Shown here piece by piece: positions 25,252 to 33,258 of a DNA stretch of 64,000 nt; within the stretch, counting starts at the first letter, position 1, and every line of letters starts with the position of its first letter. The stretch is from Streptococcus sp. VT 162. Its GTDB lineage: Bacteria; Bacillota; Bacilli; Lactobacillales; Streptococcaceae. The notes below the pieces were generated by a model. The model searched no databases and was not told the origin of the DNA. It worked only from the letters and a program-made list of their open reading frames with translations. Where the stretch lies: assembly GCA_000688775.2 (NCBI GenBank), contig CP007628.2, forward strand, positions 434,001-498,000, given 5' to 3'. The translations under genes and the position numbers were made by a program.

Positions 25252-25920
25252 ATGAAAAAATTTGTTGCTGAATTAATCGGTACATTTATGCTTGTGTTCA
25301 TTGGAACAGGAGCTGTTGTTTTTGGAAATGGTCTTAATGGCCTTGGACACCTTGGAATTGCTTTTGCCTTTGGTTTGGCAATTGTAGTTGCAGCTTACTC
25401 AATCGGAACTGTTTCAGGTGCTCACTTGAACCCAGCGGTTTCGATCGCTATGTTTGTAAACAAACGTTTGTCATCTTCAGAACTTGTAAACTACATCCTT
25501 GGACAAGTAGTTGGAGCTTTCCTTGCGTCAGCTGCAGTATTCTTCCTCTTGTCTAACTCAGGCATGTCAACTGCAAGTCTTGGTGAAAATGCCTTGGCAA
25601 ACGGTGTCACTGTCTTTGGTGGTTTCTTGTTTGAAGTTATCGCAACTTTCTTGTTTGTCCTAGTTATCATGACTGTAACATCAGCAAGCAAAGGCAATGG
25701 CGCAATCGCTGGTTTGGTGATTGGTTTGTCATTAACAGCCTTGATCCTTGTAGGCTTGAACATCACTGGACTTTCAGTAAACCCAGCTCGTAGCTTGGCA
25801 CCTGCTGTCTTGGTAGGTGGCGCAGCCCTTCAACAAGTATGGATTTTCATCCTTGCCCCAATCGTTGGTGGCGTTCTTGCAGCACTTGTTGCGAAAAATT
25901 TCCTTGGAACAGAAGAATAA
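25252..25920 (+). CDS. aqpZ: Aquaporin family channel
   Basis: 222 aa, six membrane helices. Both pore motifs are standard: GAHLNPAVSIAM near residue 63 and LSVNPARSLAPA near residue 178. The Arg after the second NPA and the short length (no glycerol-facilitator insert loops) favour a water channel over a glycerol facilitator, but specificity is inferred. AAAGGAG precedes the ATG. It stands alone with a terminator downstream. Confidence 0.88.
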   Translation: MKKFVAELIGTFMLVFIGTGAVVFGNGLNGLGHLGIAFAFGLAIVVAAYSIGTVSGAHLNPAVSIAMFVNKRLSSSELVNYILGQVVGAFLASAAVFFLLSNSGMSTASLGENALANGVTVFGGFLFEVIATFLFVLVIMTVTSASKGNGAIAGLVIGLSLTALILVGLNITGLSVNPARSLAPAVLVGGAALQQVWIFILAPIVGGVLAALVAKNFLGTEE

Positions 25921-25929
25921 TTGAAACTC

Positions 25930-25968
25930 AAAAAGCCTTGCTCCTCAGTTTGAGGAACAGGGCTTTTT
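25930..25968. terminator. Bidirectional terminator between aquaporin and queF
   Basis: AAAAAGCC pairs with GGCTTTTT outside, and TCCTCA pairs with TGAGGA inside. It serves both converging genes. Confidence 0.85.
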
Positions 25969-25977
25969 CGTATATGT

Positions 25978-26469
25978 TTAACGGTTGTCAATTTTCTCTG
26001 GATAAAGGTCGTGCTGGAAGAGGCGTTGTTCTGCCAAACCTTCATACTTGCTTCCAGGTCTACCGTAGTTGTAGTAGGGGTCGATTGAGATGCCACCGCG
26101 CGGAGTGAATTTTCCCCATACCTCCAAATAGCGAGGGTTTAGTAGATTGACCAAGTCTTTCCCGATGGTGTTGATACAGTTTTCGTGAAAATCCCCATGG
26201 TTTCGATAGCTAAAGAGGTAGAGTTTGAGGGATTTTGACTCGACGCAGAGCTTGTCAGGAATGTAGGAAATATAAATCGTCGCAAAGTCTGGCTGAGCAG
26301 TGATTGGGCAAAGGGAGGTAAATTCAGGACAGTTGAATTTGATGAAATAATCATTTTCCACATGACGATTGTCAAAAGATTCGAGAACTTCTGGTTGATA
26401 GTCAAAAATGTAGTTGGTTTCTTTGTTGCCGAGGAGGCTAAGGTTTTTCATTTCTTCTTGTTGTGACAT
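25978..26469 (-). CDS. queF: NADPH-dependent 7-cyano-7-deazaguanine (preQ0) reductase
   Basis: 163 aa, T-fold enzyme reducing preQ0 to preQ1 in queuosine synthesis. The catalytic Cys lies in [16 protein letters not shown], with the QueF motif [16 protein letters not shown] after it. Last gene of the que operon, 18 bases after queE. Confidence 0.96.
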   Translation of the reverse strand: MSQQEEMKNLSLLGNKETNYIFDYQPEVLESFDNRHVENDYFIKFNCPEFTSLCPITAQPDFATIYISYIPDKLCVESKSLKLYLFSYRNHGDFHENCINTIGKDLVNLLNPRYLEVWGKFTPRGGISIDPYYNYGRPGSKYEGLAEQRLFQHDLYPEKIDNR

Positions 26470-26487
26470 GTTTTTTTCTTTCTAATC

Positions 26488-27204
26488 TTAAACACCACGT
26501 TGGTTATCGTAGAGGAGGGTATGAAGTTGGGGAAGGACGCGGACATTGCCCCAGCTGTCGTCAGCAGCGACACGTTCCCAGAGTTCTTTGAGACGGTCTA
26601 GTTGGTCTTGGACAATATTGCCTGTAGCCTTGGGCTCAGGATTTCCAGCCGATAAGAAGAGGACATCTGGTTGATAGCGTTCTTGAATGCCTTTGGCAAA
26701 GGCTAGATCTGCATCATCAAAGACAGGAATTTTAAAGGTGACCTTGTCTGGATCCAGTTGGGAAACGATAAAGTCCAAGGTCTCGAAGTTGACTTCCATC
26801 TTGGATGAAGGAGGTTTGGGACTCAGAGTGACCTGGTCAATATCTTTTAACCAATTTTGCCAGCGGGAGCCTTGGGTCTCAACAGCCAGAGTGACACCAC
26901 GTTCCTTGAGCTTGGTGACGAGTTGAGCCATGTTGGCTGCTAGGATAGCAGGATTTCCGCCAGATAGGGTTACATAGTCGTAGCTTCCTAGCTTATCTAA
27001 GGCAGCAATGACTTCATCAGCGGTCATGCGAGTTGGCTTTTCAGAACCATCCCAAGTAAAGTCAGAGTCGCACCAGTCGCAATGGTAGTCGCAACCAGCA
27101 GTACGGACAAACATGGTTTTCTGCCCGATGGCACGACCTTCACCTTGAAAGGTTGGGCCAAAGATTTCCAGAACTGGTAGTTTGAGGACACGTTCCCTAG
27201 TCAT
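26488..27204 (-). CDS. queE: 7-carboxy-7-deazaguanine synthase
   Basis: 238 aa radical SAM enzyme that turns CPH4 into CDG. The CxxxCxxC cluster motif is CDYHCDWCDSDFTW near residue 34. TLSGGNPAI provides the GGE-like SAM motif. It overlaps queD by 8 bases. Confidence 0.96.
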   Translation of the reverse strand: MTRERVLKLPVLEIFGPTFQGEGRAIGQKTMFVRTAGCDYHCDWCDSDFTWDGSEKPTRMTADEVIAALDKLGSYDYVTLSGGNPAILAANMAQLVTKLKERGVTLAVETQGSRWQNWLKDIDQVTLSPKPPSSKMEVNFETLDFIVSQLDPDKVTFKIPVFDDADLAFAKGIQERYQPDVLFLSAGNPEPKATGNIVQDQLDRLKELWERVAADDSWGNVRVLPQLHTLLYDNQRGV

Positions 27205-27640
27205 CTAACCACTCCCGTCTAAACTCTGCAAAGGCAGTCGGAGTCTCATAGAGACGAACGTATTCCATACGGAGACCGCGTTCGTCTGGCAACTCTTGAC
27301 TCATGGTTTGGAAAATCCAGTAAACCATGTTTTCAGCGGTTGTATTCATATAAGGCAGGGTTTCATTGAGATAGCGATGATCCAAATGGGGCTCTAAGTA
27401 GTCCTTGTAGATAGCTTTGATATCTCCAAAATCGTAGGTCATACCCCGTTCATCTAAAAATCCACTGACAGCAATCTGCAGATGATAAGTGTGGCCGTGC
27501 AGGGATTTGCATTTTCCCTCATAGTGAAAGAGGTGGTGGGCAGCGTCGAAAGTAAACTCTTTTGATACCAAGGTTCTGTGAGGATTGTAGACAAGAGACT
27601 CCCCAGTTTCCTGTTTGATTTCTTTGGGTGCAAAAAACAT
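27197..27640 (-). CDS. queD: 6-carboxy-5,6,7,8-tetrahydropterin synthase
   Basis: 147 aa. The zinc His residues are in DAAHHLFHYEGKCKSLHGHT, and a late DHRYLN motif is present. It makes CPH4 from dihydroneopterin triphosphate, feeding QueE. The start overlaps the queC stop by one base. Confidence 0.96.
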   Translation of the reverse strand: MFFAPKEIKQETGESLVYNPHRTLVSKEFTFDAAHHLFHYEGKCKSLHGHTYHLQIAVSGFLDERGMTYDFGDIKAIYKDYLEPHLDHRYLNETLPYMNTTAENMVYWIFQTMSQELPDERGLRMEYVRLYETPTAFAEFRREWLDD

Positions 27641-28293
27641 TAGCCCACTCCTTTCTGTGAGAGATAAACATCAAGGCCATGCTGACGTAGATGGCAGGCT
27701 GGGCAATCTCCGCAGCCACTACCGATAATCCCATTGTAGCAGGTTAAGGTCTTCTCACGAACGTAGTCAAAGGCACCAAGTTGGTCGGCTAACTCCCAAG
27801 TTTCAGCCTTGTCTAGCCACATGAGAGGTGTTTGGATAACAAAGTCATAATCCATGGCAAGGTTGAGAGTAACATTAAGGGATTTGATAAAGACATCACG
27901 GCAGTCAGGGTAGCCTGAGAAGTCTGTCTCGCAGACACCTGTCACGATATCATTAATACCTCGTTGCTTGGCAAGAACTGCTGCAAAGGATAGAAAGAGG
28001 TGGTTGCGACCGTCAACAAAAGTATTGGGAACCTCTCCCTCTTTTTGCTCAATCTCCAGATCAGAGGTCAAGGCATTTTCAGTGATTTGTCCCAGCAGAG
28101 ACATATCTAAGATGTGATGACGAATGCCCTGTTCCTTAGCGATTTCTCTAGCAACTTGAATTTCGAGATGATGGCGTTGGCCGTAGGCAAAGGTGACGGC
28201 TTCGACTGTTTCATAGTGTTCTTTAGCCCAAAAGAGGCAGGTTGTGGAATCTTGACCGCCACTAAAGACGACCAAGGCTGATTGACGTTTCAT
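27640..28293 (-). CDS. queC: 7-cyano-7-deazaguanine synthase
   Basis: 217 aa from the ATG at 28293 with GGAAGGAG upstream. The PP-loop motif [10 protein letters not shown] is near residue 8 and the zinc cysteines are in [10 protein letters not shown] near the end. First gene of queCDEF. A preQ1-I riboswitch and terminator lie in its leader, so the operon is shut down by its own product. Confidence 0.97.
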   Translation of the reverse strand: MKRQSALVVFSGGQDSTTCLFWAKEHYETVEAVTFAYGQRHHLEIQVAREIAKEQGIRHHILDMSLLGQITENALTSDLEIEQKEGEVPNTFVDGRNHLFLSFAAVLAKQRGINDIVTGVCETDFSGYPDCRDVFIKSLNVTLNLAMDYDFVIQTPLMWLDKAETWELADQLGAFDYVREKTLTCYNGIIGSGCGDCPACHLRQHGLDVYLSQKGVG

Positions 28294-28330
28294 AGTACTC
28301 CTTCCAAAGTGGAAAATGTTCAGAGCACGC

Positions 28331-28353
28331 AAAAAGCTCCCTTTAGGGGAGCT
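28331..28353 (-). terminator. Riboswitch expression-platform terminator
   Basis: On the minus strand AGCTCCC-(5 nt)-GGGAGCT is followed by TTTTT. It lies 16 bases after the aptamer and 38 bases before queC. Confidence 0.85.
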
Positions 28354-28368
28354 AAAAAATACCAAGTA

Positions 28369-28404
28369 GAGGTTTTTTTTAGCGATGGCATGTCCCAAAC
28401 ATCG
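28369..28404 (-). promoter_or_regulatory. PreQ1-I riboswitch aptamer
   Basis: On the minus strand: stem CGATG/CATCG, a 12-nt loop TTTGGGACATGC, then the A-rich tail CTAAAAAAAACCTC. The 5-bp stem, 12-nt loop and A-rich tail match the H-type pseudoknot of preQ1-I aptamers; GGG in the loop can pair with CCT in the tail. The downstream terminator and queCDEF support the call. A -10-like TAGAAT lies at 28409-28414. Confidence 0.88.
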
Positions 28405-28454
28405 TAATATTCTACCTACAGTCTAGCATATTTTTTGAAAAATGGCAAAGGGCA

Positions 28455-28488
28455 AGAAAAAAGAGACCAAATAAAGTACTTGGTCTCT
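28455..28488 (-). terminator. Terminator of the DUF4649-trxA unit
   Basis: On the minus strand AGAGACCAA pairs with TTGGTCTCT, followed by TTTTTT. It lies just past the trxA stop. Confidence 0.85.
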
Positions 28489-28495
28489 AGTATGA

Positions 28496-28810
28496 TTAGC
28501 TCAATTCAGCAACGATGGCCTTGATTTGTTCTGCTGTGTGAACACCAGCAACTTGTTTCACCACTTGGCCGTCTTTTTTGAAGAGAAGGGTTGGGATAGA
28601 CATGATTCCAAAGGCACGAGCCGTGTTTGGATTTTCATCCACGTCCATTTTAACGATTTTCAAGACATCTTCTGAAAGTTCTTCAGACAATTTGTCCAAG
28701 ATTGGACCTTGCATACGACATGGACCACACCAAGTTGCCCAGAAGTCTACCAAGACCAAACCGTCTTTTGTTTCTTGTTCAAATGTTGCATCTGTAATTG
28801 CTTTTGCCAT
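28496..28810 (-). CDS. trxA: Thioredoxin
   Basis: 104 aa, classic thioredoxin with FWATWCGPCRMQGPIL (active site CGPC near residue 28) and cis-Pro in MSIPTLLFKK. It reduces cytosolic disulfides with thioredoxin reductase. AAGGAGAAATAC precedes the ATG. It is 14 bases downstream of the DUF4649 gene and co-transcribed with it. Confidence 0.97.
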   Translation of the reverse strand: MAKAITDATFEQETKDGLVLVDFWATWCGPCRMQGPILDKLSEELSEDVLKIVKMDVDENPNTARAFGIMSIPTLLFKKDGQVVKQVAGVHTAEQIKAIVAELS

Positions 28811-28824
28811 TGTATTTCTCCTTT

Positions 28825-29046
28825 TTAATTATATTGGCTTAAATCTTGTTTCATGAGATAGAAGAAGACATCTCCATAAGTCCCATGGTAGTCCAAATCA
28901 TGACCATTGTAGGTTAATTTTTGGACAGTGTAGTAATCTGCGACGCCGATAAGGCAGGCATGTTGAGAACGTTCAAAGTCTTGGTAAGACTCGAAAGTCA
29001 TGGTTCTCTCTTGCTTGCTGGCGTCTAGATAAGTAATTTCGATCAT
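28825..29046 (-). CDS. DUF4649 family protein
   Basis: 73 aa, small, soluble, beginning MIEITYLDASKQERTMTFES. The family is found in streptococci beside trxA and has no known role. AAAGGAG precedes the ATG. A strong promoter (TTGACA-17-TACAAT) and a MarR-type palindrome lie upstream. Confidence 0.82.
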   Translation of the reverse strand: MIEITYLDASKQERTMTFESYQDFERSQHACLIGVADYYTVQKLTYNGHDLDYHGTYGDVFFYLMKQDLSQYN

Positions 29047-29075
29047 ATAAAACTCCTTTGTTCGATCTTGACTTT

Positions 29076-29104
29076 ATTGTACTCCTTGAAAAGAGGAATG
29101 TCAA
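29076..29104 (-). promoter_or_regulatory. Promoter of the DUF4649-trxA unit
   Basis: On the minus strand TTGACA (29099-29104) is 17 bp from TACAAT (29076-29081), close to consensus. Confidence 0.8.
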
Positions 29105-29110
29105 GAAAAA

Positions 29111-29126
29111 TGATTGCGCACGCAAC
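29111..29126. promoter_or_regulatory. MarR-type operator, site 1
   Basis: TGATTGCGCACGCAAC. It matches site 2 (29591-29606) at 14 of 16 bases and lies 6 bases upstream of the -35 of the DUF4649-trxA promoter. Confidence 0.65.
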
Positions 29127-29143
29127 TTTTTTAGGAAATCTGA

Positions 29144-29524
29144 TTATGAAATGAAATCAAGACTCGTCTCCAGCCTTTCTTCGACAGCCTTTTGCAGGTA
29201 AGCTAGAGTTGTCTGTCCCTCGTCAGTCAGGCAGATAAAGCTAGCCCGTCTATCCTGATCGCAACACCGGCGACTAAGCAAACCACAGTTTTTCTCTTCT
29301 AGTCGAGCCACCATTCGAGAAACTGCGCTTGGACTGAGATGAAGCTTATCAGGTAAATCAATCTGGCGTAGAGATTTTTCTTGGGCCAAATCCAGATAGT
29401 AGAGCAGGTAAAACTCTTTCAAGGTCAACCTTTGTTCACTCTGCTGGGCAATAGTTTCTTCCAACAAGGCTTCCATTTCCTTTTGACGGCGGTTGTAGTC
29501 AAACCACTTTTCCAAATAGGTCAT
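29144..29524 (-). CDS. MarR family transcriptional regulator
   Basis: 126 aa from the ATG at 29524 (GAAAGGAG upstream). The winged HTH is visible as LRQIDLPDKLHLSPSAVSRM near residue 62, followed by the wing LSRRCCDQDRRASFICLT. The CC pair in the wing could sense oxidants, by inference. It is divergent from lrgA. Its own promoter (TTGCAA-17-TATAAT, minus strand) has the palindrome 29591-29606 directly after the -10, so it probably represses itself. Confidence 0.9.
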   Translation of the reverse strand: MTYLEKWFDYNRRQKEMEALLEETIAQQSEQRLTLKEFYLLYYLDLAQEKSLRQIDLPDKLHLSPSAVSRMVARLEEKNCGLLSRRCCDQDRRASFICLTDEGQTTLAYLQKAVEERLETSLDFIS

Positions 29525-29590
29525 TGCTTTCTCCTTTCTTTTCAAAGTAAAAATCACAAAGTCATTACTGATTATCTTTGTAACACAAGA

Positions 29591-29606
29591 TGATTGCGCA
29601 TGCAAT
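29591..29606. promoter_or_regulatory. MarR-type operator, site 2
   Basis: TGATTGCGCATGCAAT with arms ATTGC/GCAAT. It lies one base past the -10 of the marR promoter (29608-29613 on the minus strand). Confidence 0.75.
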
Positions 29607-29607
29607 G

Positions 29608-29636
29608 ATTATACTACTTTTAACTAATCCTTGCAA
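29608..29636 (-). promoter_or_regulatory. Promoter of the marR gene
   Basis: On the minus strand TTGCAA (29631-29636), 17 bp, TATAAT (29608-29613). Confidence 0.8.
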
Positions 29637-29659
29637 GAAAGAAGAATTTCAATATTTCC

Positions 29660-29687
29660 TTGAAATTTTCTGAAAAAAGAGTAAACT
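29660..29687 (+). promoter_or_regulatory. Promoter of lrgAB
   Basis: TTGAAA (29660-29665), 16 bp, TAAACT (29682-29687), 33 bases before the lrgA ATG. Confidence 0.6.
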
Positions 29688-29720
29688 GGTATGCAAGAAG
29701 TTTATTTCATGGAGTTTAGG

Positions 29721-30095
29721 ATGAAATTATATGTTCAATTGATGATTCTCTTTGTGATTTCTCTAATCGGTGAGGGAATCTCCAGTTTCTTTCATTTGCC
29801 CATCCCAGGCAGTATTATCGGCTTGATTATTCTCTTTCTAGCCCTACAGTTCAAGTGGCTAAGGACCAGACATGTCAACATGGTCGGGAATTTCTTGCTG
29901 GCCAACATGACTATTCTCTTTTTGCCACCAGCAGTAGGTATCATGGAAAAGTTTGATGTGATTGCTCCTTATCTTTTGCCTATCGTCTTGATTGTCTTTT
30001 TTGCGGCTGTCATCAACATTATTCTTATTGCCCTAGTGGTTCAGTTTATCAAGAGACGATTTGAGGGAGATTATGAGAAAGGAGATGCCAAATGA
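29721..30095 (+). CDS. lrgA: CidA/LrgA family holin-like protein
   Basis: 124 aa from the ATG at 29721, which has GGAG 6 bases upstream; earlier in-frame codons lack a site. About four membrane segments. The family motif HLPIPGSIIGLIILFLAL is near residue 25 and LANMTILFLPPAVGIM follows. LrgA/CidA proteins act with LrgB/CidB in autolysis control and, in several Firmicutes, pyruvate uptake. It overlaps lrgB by 4 bases. Confidence 0.9.
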   Translation: MKLYVQLMILFVISLIGEGISSFFHLPIPGSIIGLIILFLALQFKWLRTRHVNMVGNFLLANMTILFLPPAVGIMEKFDVIAPYLLPIVLIVFFAAVINIILIALVVQFIKRRFEGDYEKGDAK

Positions 30096-30787
30096 GTGAA
30101 TTTGTATCCAATCCTCTGTTTGGGATTGCATTATCTATCCTAGCTTATCTAGTGGGGATGTTGATTTACAGACGTTTCCCCCATCCATTGACAACGCCCC
30201 TGCTTTTGTCAGCCATTTTTATCATTATTTTCCTTAAGGCGACGGGTATTTCTTATCAAGATTATTACCAAGGTGGGGTTTATCTGAACAACTTGATTGT
30301 CCCATCGACCGTGGCTCTAGGGATTCCGCTTTATAAGAGTTTTCACCTGATGAAGCATCATGCTCGCAGTATTCTCTTTGGTAGTCTGTTAGCAGTAGTT
30401 GTCAATACTTGTTTCACTGCCATAGTAGCGAAAATATTTGGTATGGACTTTTTCCTAGCCATTTCTCTCTTTCCCAAGTCAGTGACAACCGCCATGGCAG
30501 TGGGGATCACAGAAAAATTGCAAGGTTTGACGACTGTGACCTTGGTCGTCGTAGTGGCGACTGGGATTTTGACCAGTGTTATCGGACCAACCCTTTTGAA
30601 GTGGTTGAAAATTGATGATCCAGTAGCAGTTGGGCTTTCCCTTGGGGGAACAGGTCATGCTGTCGGAACAGGAACAGCCTTCCGATACGGCTCTGTAGCA
30701 GGAGCCATGGGTGGCTTGGCTATCGGTATTACTGGTATTCTCTACGTATTTGTAAGCCCCATCGTAGCTAGTTTGATATTGAGTTAA
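30092..30787 (+). CDS. lrgB: LrgB/CidB family protein
   Basis: 231 aa, polytopic with about six segments. The conserved KSVTTAMAVGITEKL and GTGHAVGTGTAFRYG motifs are typical of LrgB. It partners with the LrgA-like protein encoded just upstream; the pair is divergent from a MarR gene, its probable regulator. Confidence 0.93.
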   Translation: MSEFVSNPLFGIALSILAYLVGMLIYRRFPHPLTTPLLLSAIFIIIFLKATGISYQDYYQGGVYLNNLIVPSTVALGIPLYKSFHLMKHHARSILFGSLLAVVVNTCFTAIVAKIFGMDFFLAISLFPKSVTTAMAVGITEKLQGLTTVTLVVVVATGILTSVIGPTLLKWLKIDDPVAVGLSLGGTGHAVGTGTAFRYGSVAGAMGGLAIGITGILYVFVSPIVASLILS

Positions 30788-30818
30788 AAAGCAAGGAAGC
30801 TGAGTTCCTTGCTTTTTT
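30786..30818. terminator. Terminator between lrgB and the ABC exporter gene
   Basis: AAAAAGCAAGGAA pairs with TTCCTTGCTTTTT. Serves both converging genes. Confidence 0.85.
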
Positions 30819-30839
30819 CCAATTTTATTTTGTAAGGAT

Positions 30840-32387
30840 TTACTTTTCTTTGCTTAAATGAATGACTTGGTCGTAGCGTTTTAAGTCCTCGTCTGTATAA
30901 TGGTGAATGACTTCAATGACTGTCTGAGGTAGCGAGAAGAGGAGGTCGCTAATCTTTTTGCTATTCTCTAAGTCAAGATTGGCCTTAATCTCATCAGCCA
31001 AGATGAGTTGGCTGTCGTGATAGAGCGCGCGAGCGATTTCGAGTCGTTGTTTCTCGCCACCAGACAGGCTATCGTTGCTAAGAGTTCGATTTTTCAAATG
31101 TTCTAAACCAGTTGTCTTGAGGATATGATTCAACCTTTCTTGCTTTTTAGTCATTCCTAGAAGGATATTGTCTTCCAGAGACAGCGTGTCAAAGTAATGG
31201 CTATCTTGGAGGATATAGGAGCTAACGCTCGTGATTTCTTGGCGTGATAGGCTTTGGCCAGCAAATGCAATCCGTCCACTGGTCGCAGCCAACTCTCCAT
31301 GAATGATATTGAGTAAAGTCGTTTTTCCAGAGCCACTTTCACCGATAATGGCAATCTTTTCTCCTTTCTTGATGTGCATGGAAAGAGGGGATAAAAGGAC
31401 CTGTCCCTCTTTTTCTAGAGAGATATTCTCTAGTTGGACGGGATAAATGTTTTGGAAGGTGCTAGTAGAAATAGGACTAGAATTTGTGAAAAGTACTTGG
31501 TACTTTTCACAGAGGTATTGAGTTGCTTTTCGGGTGTTAGTAAAGTAGGCTAATTCTTGGAATTGATAGCCAATATTATGAGAAACGAGATAAATGGCTA
31601 CAAAACTAGCTGCGTTTAAATAACCATAATAGGTCATAAAACCGCCAATGACAATAGGGGCAACGGAGCAAAAGGCATCGATGCTATTGATAAAGAGACT
31701 GTTTAGGGTACGTTGTTTCTCATATCGTATTTCCGCATCCAAACTAGTCTGTAACTGATTTTGATAGCGAGCAAAAAAGAAGTCCTGTCCCTGATAATGA
31801 CGAATCTGTTGGCTACCGCCAATAAAATTTGTCAAGCTTGATAAGTAGCTCTGGTTAATAGTGGACCGCTTTTCAGAAAGTGAATCTAAACGCTTAGATC
31901 CGATGGCGCTACAGAGGACAGGGACGGAGTAGAAGAGAATAAAAATCAAGCCTAGGTAAAAATTAGTCCACAGGGCATATAGAATGGAGACGGTTGTGAA
32001 ACCAAGAGAAGAAATAATGATAACGGTTGGCTCAATATAGCTCTTTTCTAACTGGTTGACGTCGTTTTCTAAATCAGACAAAATATCCTTTTCATCAATA
32101 TCATAACCGCTGAGGAATCGCTTGAAAATAGCGCTTTTAATTCCATATCTGAAATCAGTAATCAAACGAGCGTAGTAATAGCGTTTTCCAGCTAGCCCCA
32201 GTAAGAGGATGAGGTTTCCAAGGATTCCCAGAATCAACACTTTCCAAAGAAGTTCCAGTTCTTGATTGGTAAAACTAGCAACGATACTCTGAATGAGCGC
32301 TGGCGTAATAATCGCTTCCAGCCATGTGATTGCAATCGAAAAGAAGTAAAGTGTTAAGTGTTTCTTTGCAACAAACGTTCTAAGCAT
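30840..32387 (-). CDS. ABC transporter, fused permease and ATPase (exporter type)
   Basis: 515 aa from the ATG at 32387 (GGAGGGAG upstream). The N-terminal six-helix ABC_membrane domain occupies about residues 1-290. The ATPase has Walker A GESGSGKTTL near residue 340, signature LSGGEKQRLEIARAL, and Walker B LILADEI in place of the usual LxLDEP. The segment that follows is KANLDLENS, which retains the D-loop. It is a half transporter and probably a homodimer. The substrate is unknown; no peptide or immunity gene is adjacent. Confidence 0.88.
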   Translation of the reverse strand: MLRTFVAKKHLTLYFFSIAITWLEAIITPALIQSIVASFTNQELELLWKVLILGILGNLILLLGLAGKRYYYARLITDFRYGIKSAIFKRFLSGYDIDEKDILSDLENDVNQLEKSYIEPTVIIISSLGFTTVSILYALWTNFYLGLIFILFYSVPVLCSAIGSKRLDSLSEKRSTINQSYLSSLTNFIGGSQQIRHYQGQDFFFARYQNQLQTSLDAEIRYEKQRTLNSLFINSIDAFCSVAPIVIGGFMTYYGYLNAASFVAIYLVSHNIGYQFQELAYFTNTRKATQYLCEKYQVLFTNSSPISTSTFQNIYPVQLENISLEKEGQVLLSPLSMHIKKGEKIAIIGESGSGKTTLLNIIHGELAATSGRIAFAGQSLSRQEITSVSSYILQDSHYFDTLSLEDNILLGMTKKQERLNHILKTTGLEHLKNRTLSNDSLSGGEKQRLEIARALYHDSQLILADEIKANLDLENSKKISDLLFSLPQTVIEVIHHYTDEDLKRYDQVIHLSKEK

Positions 32388-32474
32388 AAAGAGCTCCCTC
32401 CTTATCAATATACAGTAATCACTTTTAAAATTATTATACTCCTTTTTATCCACATTTTCATACAATATATCTAA

Positions 32475-32510
32475 AAGAAAAGATCTAGCGATACAGAGTC
32501 GCTAGACCTT
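32475..32510 (-). terminator. Terminator of the GntR-linked ABC operon
   Basis: On the minus strand AGGTCTAGCGA pairs with TCGCTAGATCT, followed by TTTTCTTTT. Confidence 0.8.
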
Positions 32511-32514
32511 TAAC

Positions 32515-33243
32515 TTATTGCAAGTTAACCTTGTTTTTCAAGATATAGTAGGTACCGAGATAGTAGATAGCTGATAAAAAGAGATCGCGCAGAATTTCTG
32601 TACCAATCATCATGTTAAAGTCATTTTCAATTCGGAAAAAGAGAGAAACATAACCAATGACGATGGCAATGACGATATAGGCTAGAATCCCCATAGCTGT
32701 TCGATACTCATTAAAGAGTTGTCCGATAGAGATGGAGAGGTAGATGGATAAAATCCATGCGATCGAACCTACAAACAGTGATAGCGCATACAGCCAGCCG
32801 TAGCTGAGGTAAGGGGAAATGAAGTTATAGAGGGCAGTGAAGTCTTTTTCTATTGGTGTTAAGAAGAAGATAATCAATATACTCAAGATAAAGACGATAT
32901 AGCTTAAGATGGACCAGACAAGACCACCTAAAAGTTTTGCGATGATGATTTGGTGCTCAGAGACAGGCAAGGTCAGGGTCAAGTACCCTTGGCGGTCATA
33001 AACACTGCCCTTGAATCTTCGGATGATTAAAAAGATTGTTGCAATCCAAAGAGTGACGCTGAGTCCTCCAAAGACTAGTACTAAAAAGAAGATGAAATAA
33101 GCAGCATTGTTAGGATTGTAACTCTGGCTAAGGCTGCTAATAAAAGCTCCAATCAAAACTGAAATTGCAAGCACAGCACCGTAGAGTGCCAGATACCATT
33201 TATTGACATTTTTAAATTCATAACGAACTAGATTCCAAAACAT
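32515..33243 (-). CDS. ABC transporter permease
   Basis: 242 aa with six hydrophobic segments and no ATPase. The cytosolic loop YDRQGYLTLTLPVSEHQIII is typical of ABC2-type permeases paired with YtrB-like ATPases. It follows the ATPase gene by 15 bases. The operon order gntR-ATPase-permease is that of the Bacillus ytr-type cell-envelope systems; the substrate is not known. Confidence 0.85.
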   Translation of the reverse strand: MFWNLVRYEFKNVNKWYLALYGAVLAISVLIGAFISSLSQSYNPNNAAYFIFFLVLVFGGLSVTLWIATIFLIIRRFKGSVYDRQGYLTLTLPVSEHQIIIAKLLGGLVWSILSYIVFILSILIIFFLTPIEKDFTALYNFISPYLSYGWLYALSLFVGSIAWILSIYLSISIGQLFNEYRTAMGILAYIVIAIVIGYVSLFFRIENDFNMMIGTEILRDLFLSAIYYLGTYYILKNKVNLQ

Positions 33244-33258
33244 AATAATCTCCTTTGC

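Noticed and set aside
28331-28404. PreQ1-II riboswitch before queC
   Set aside because: The longer preQ1-II architecture is not seen. The short stem, 12-nt loop and A-rich tail fit preQ1-I.
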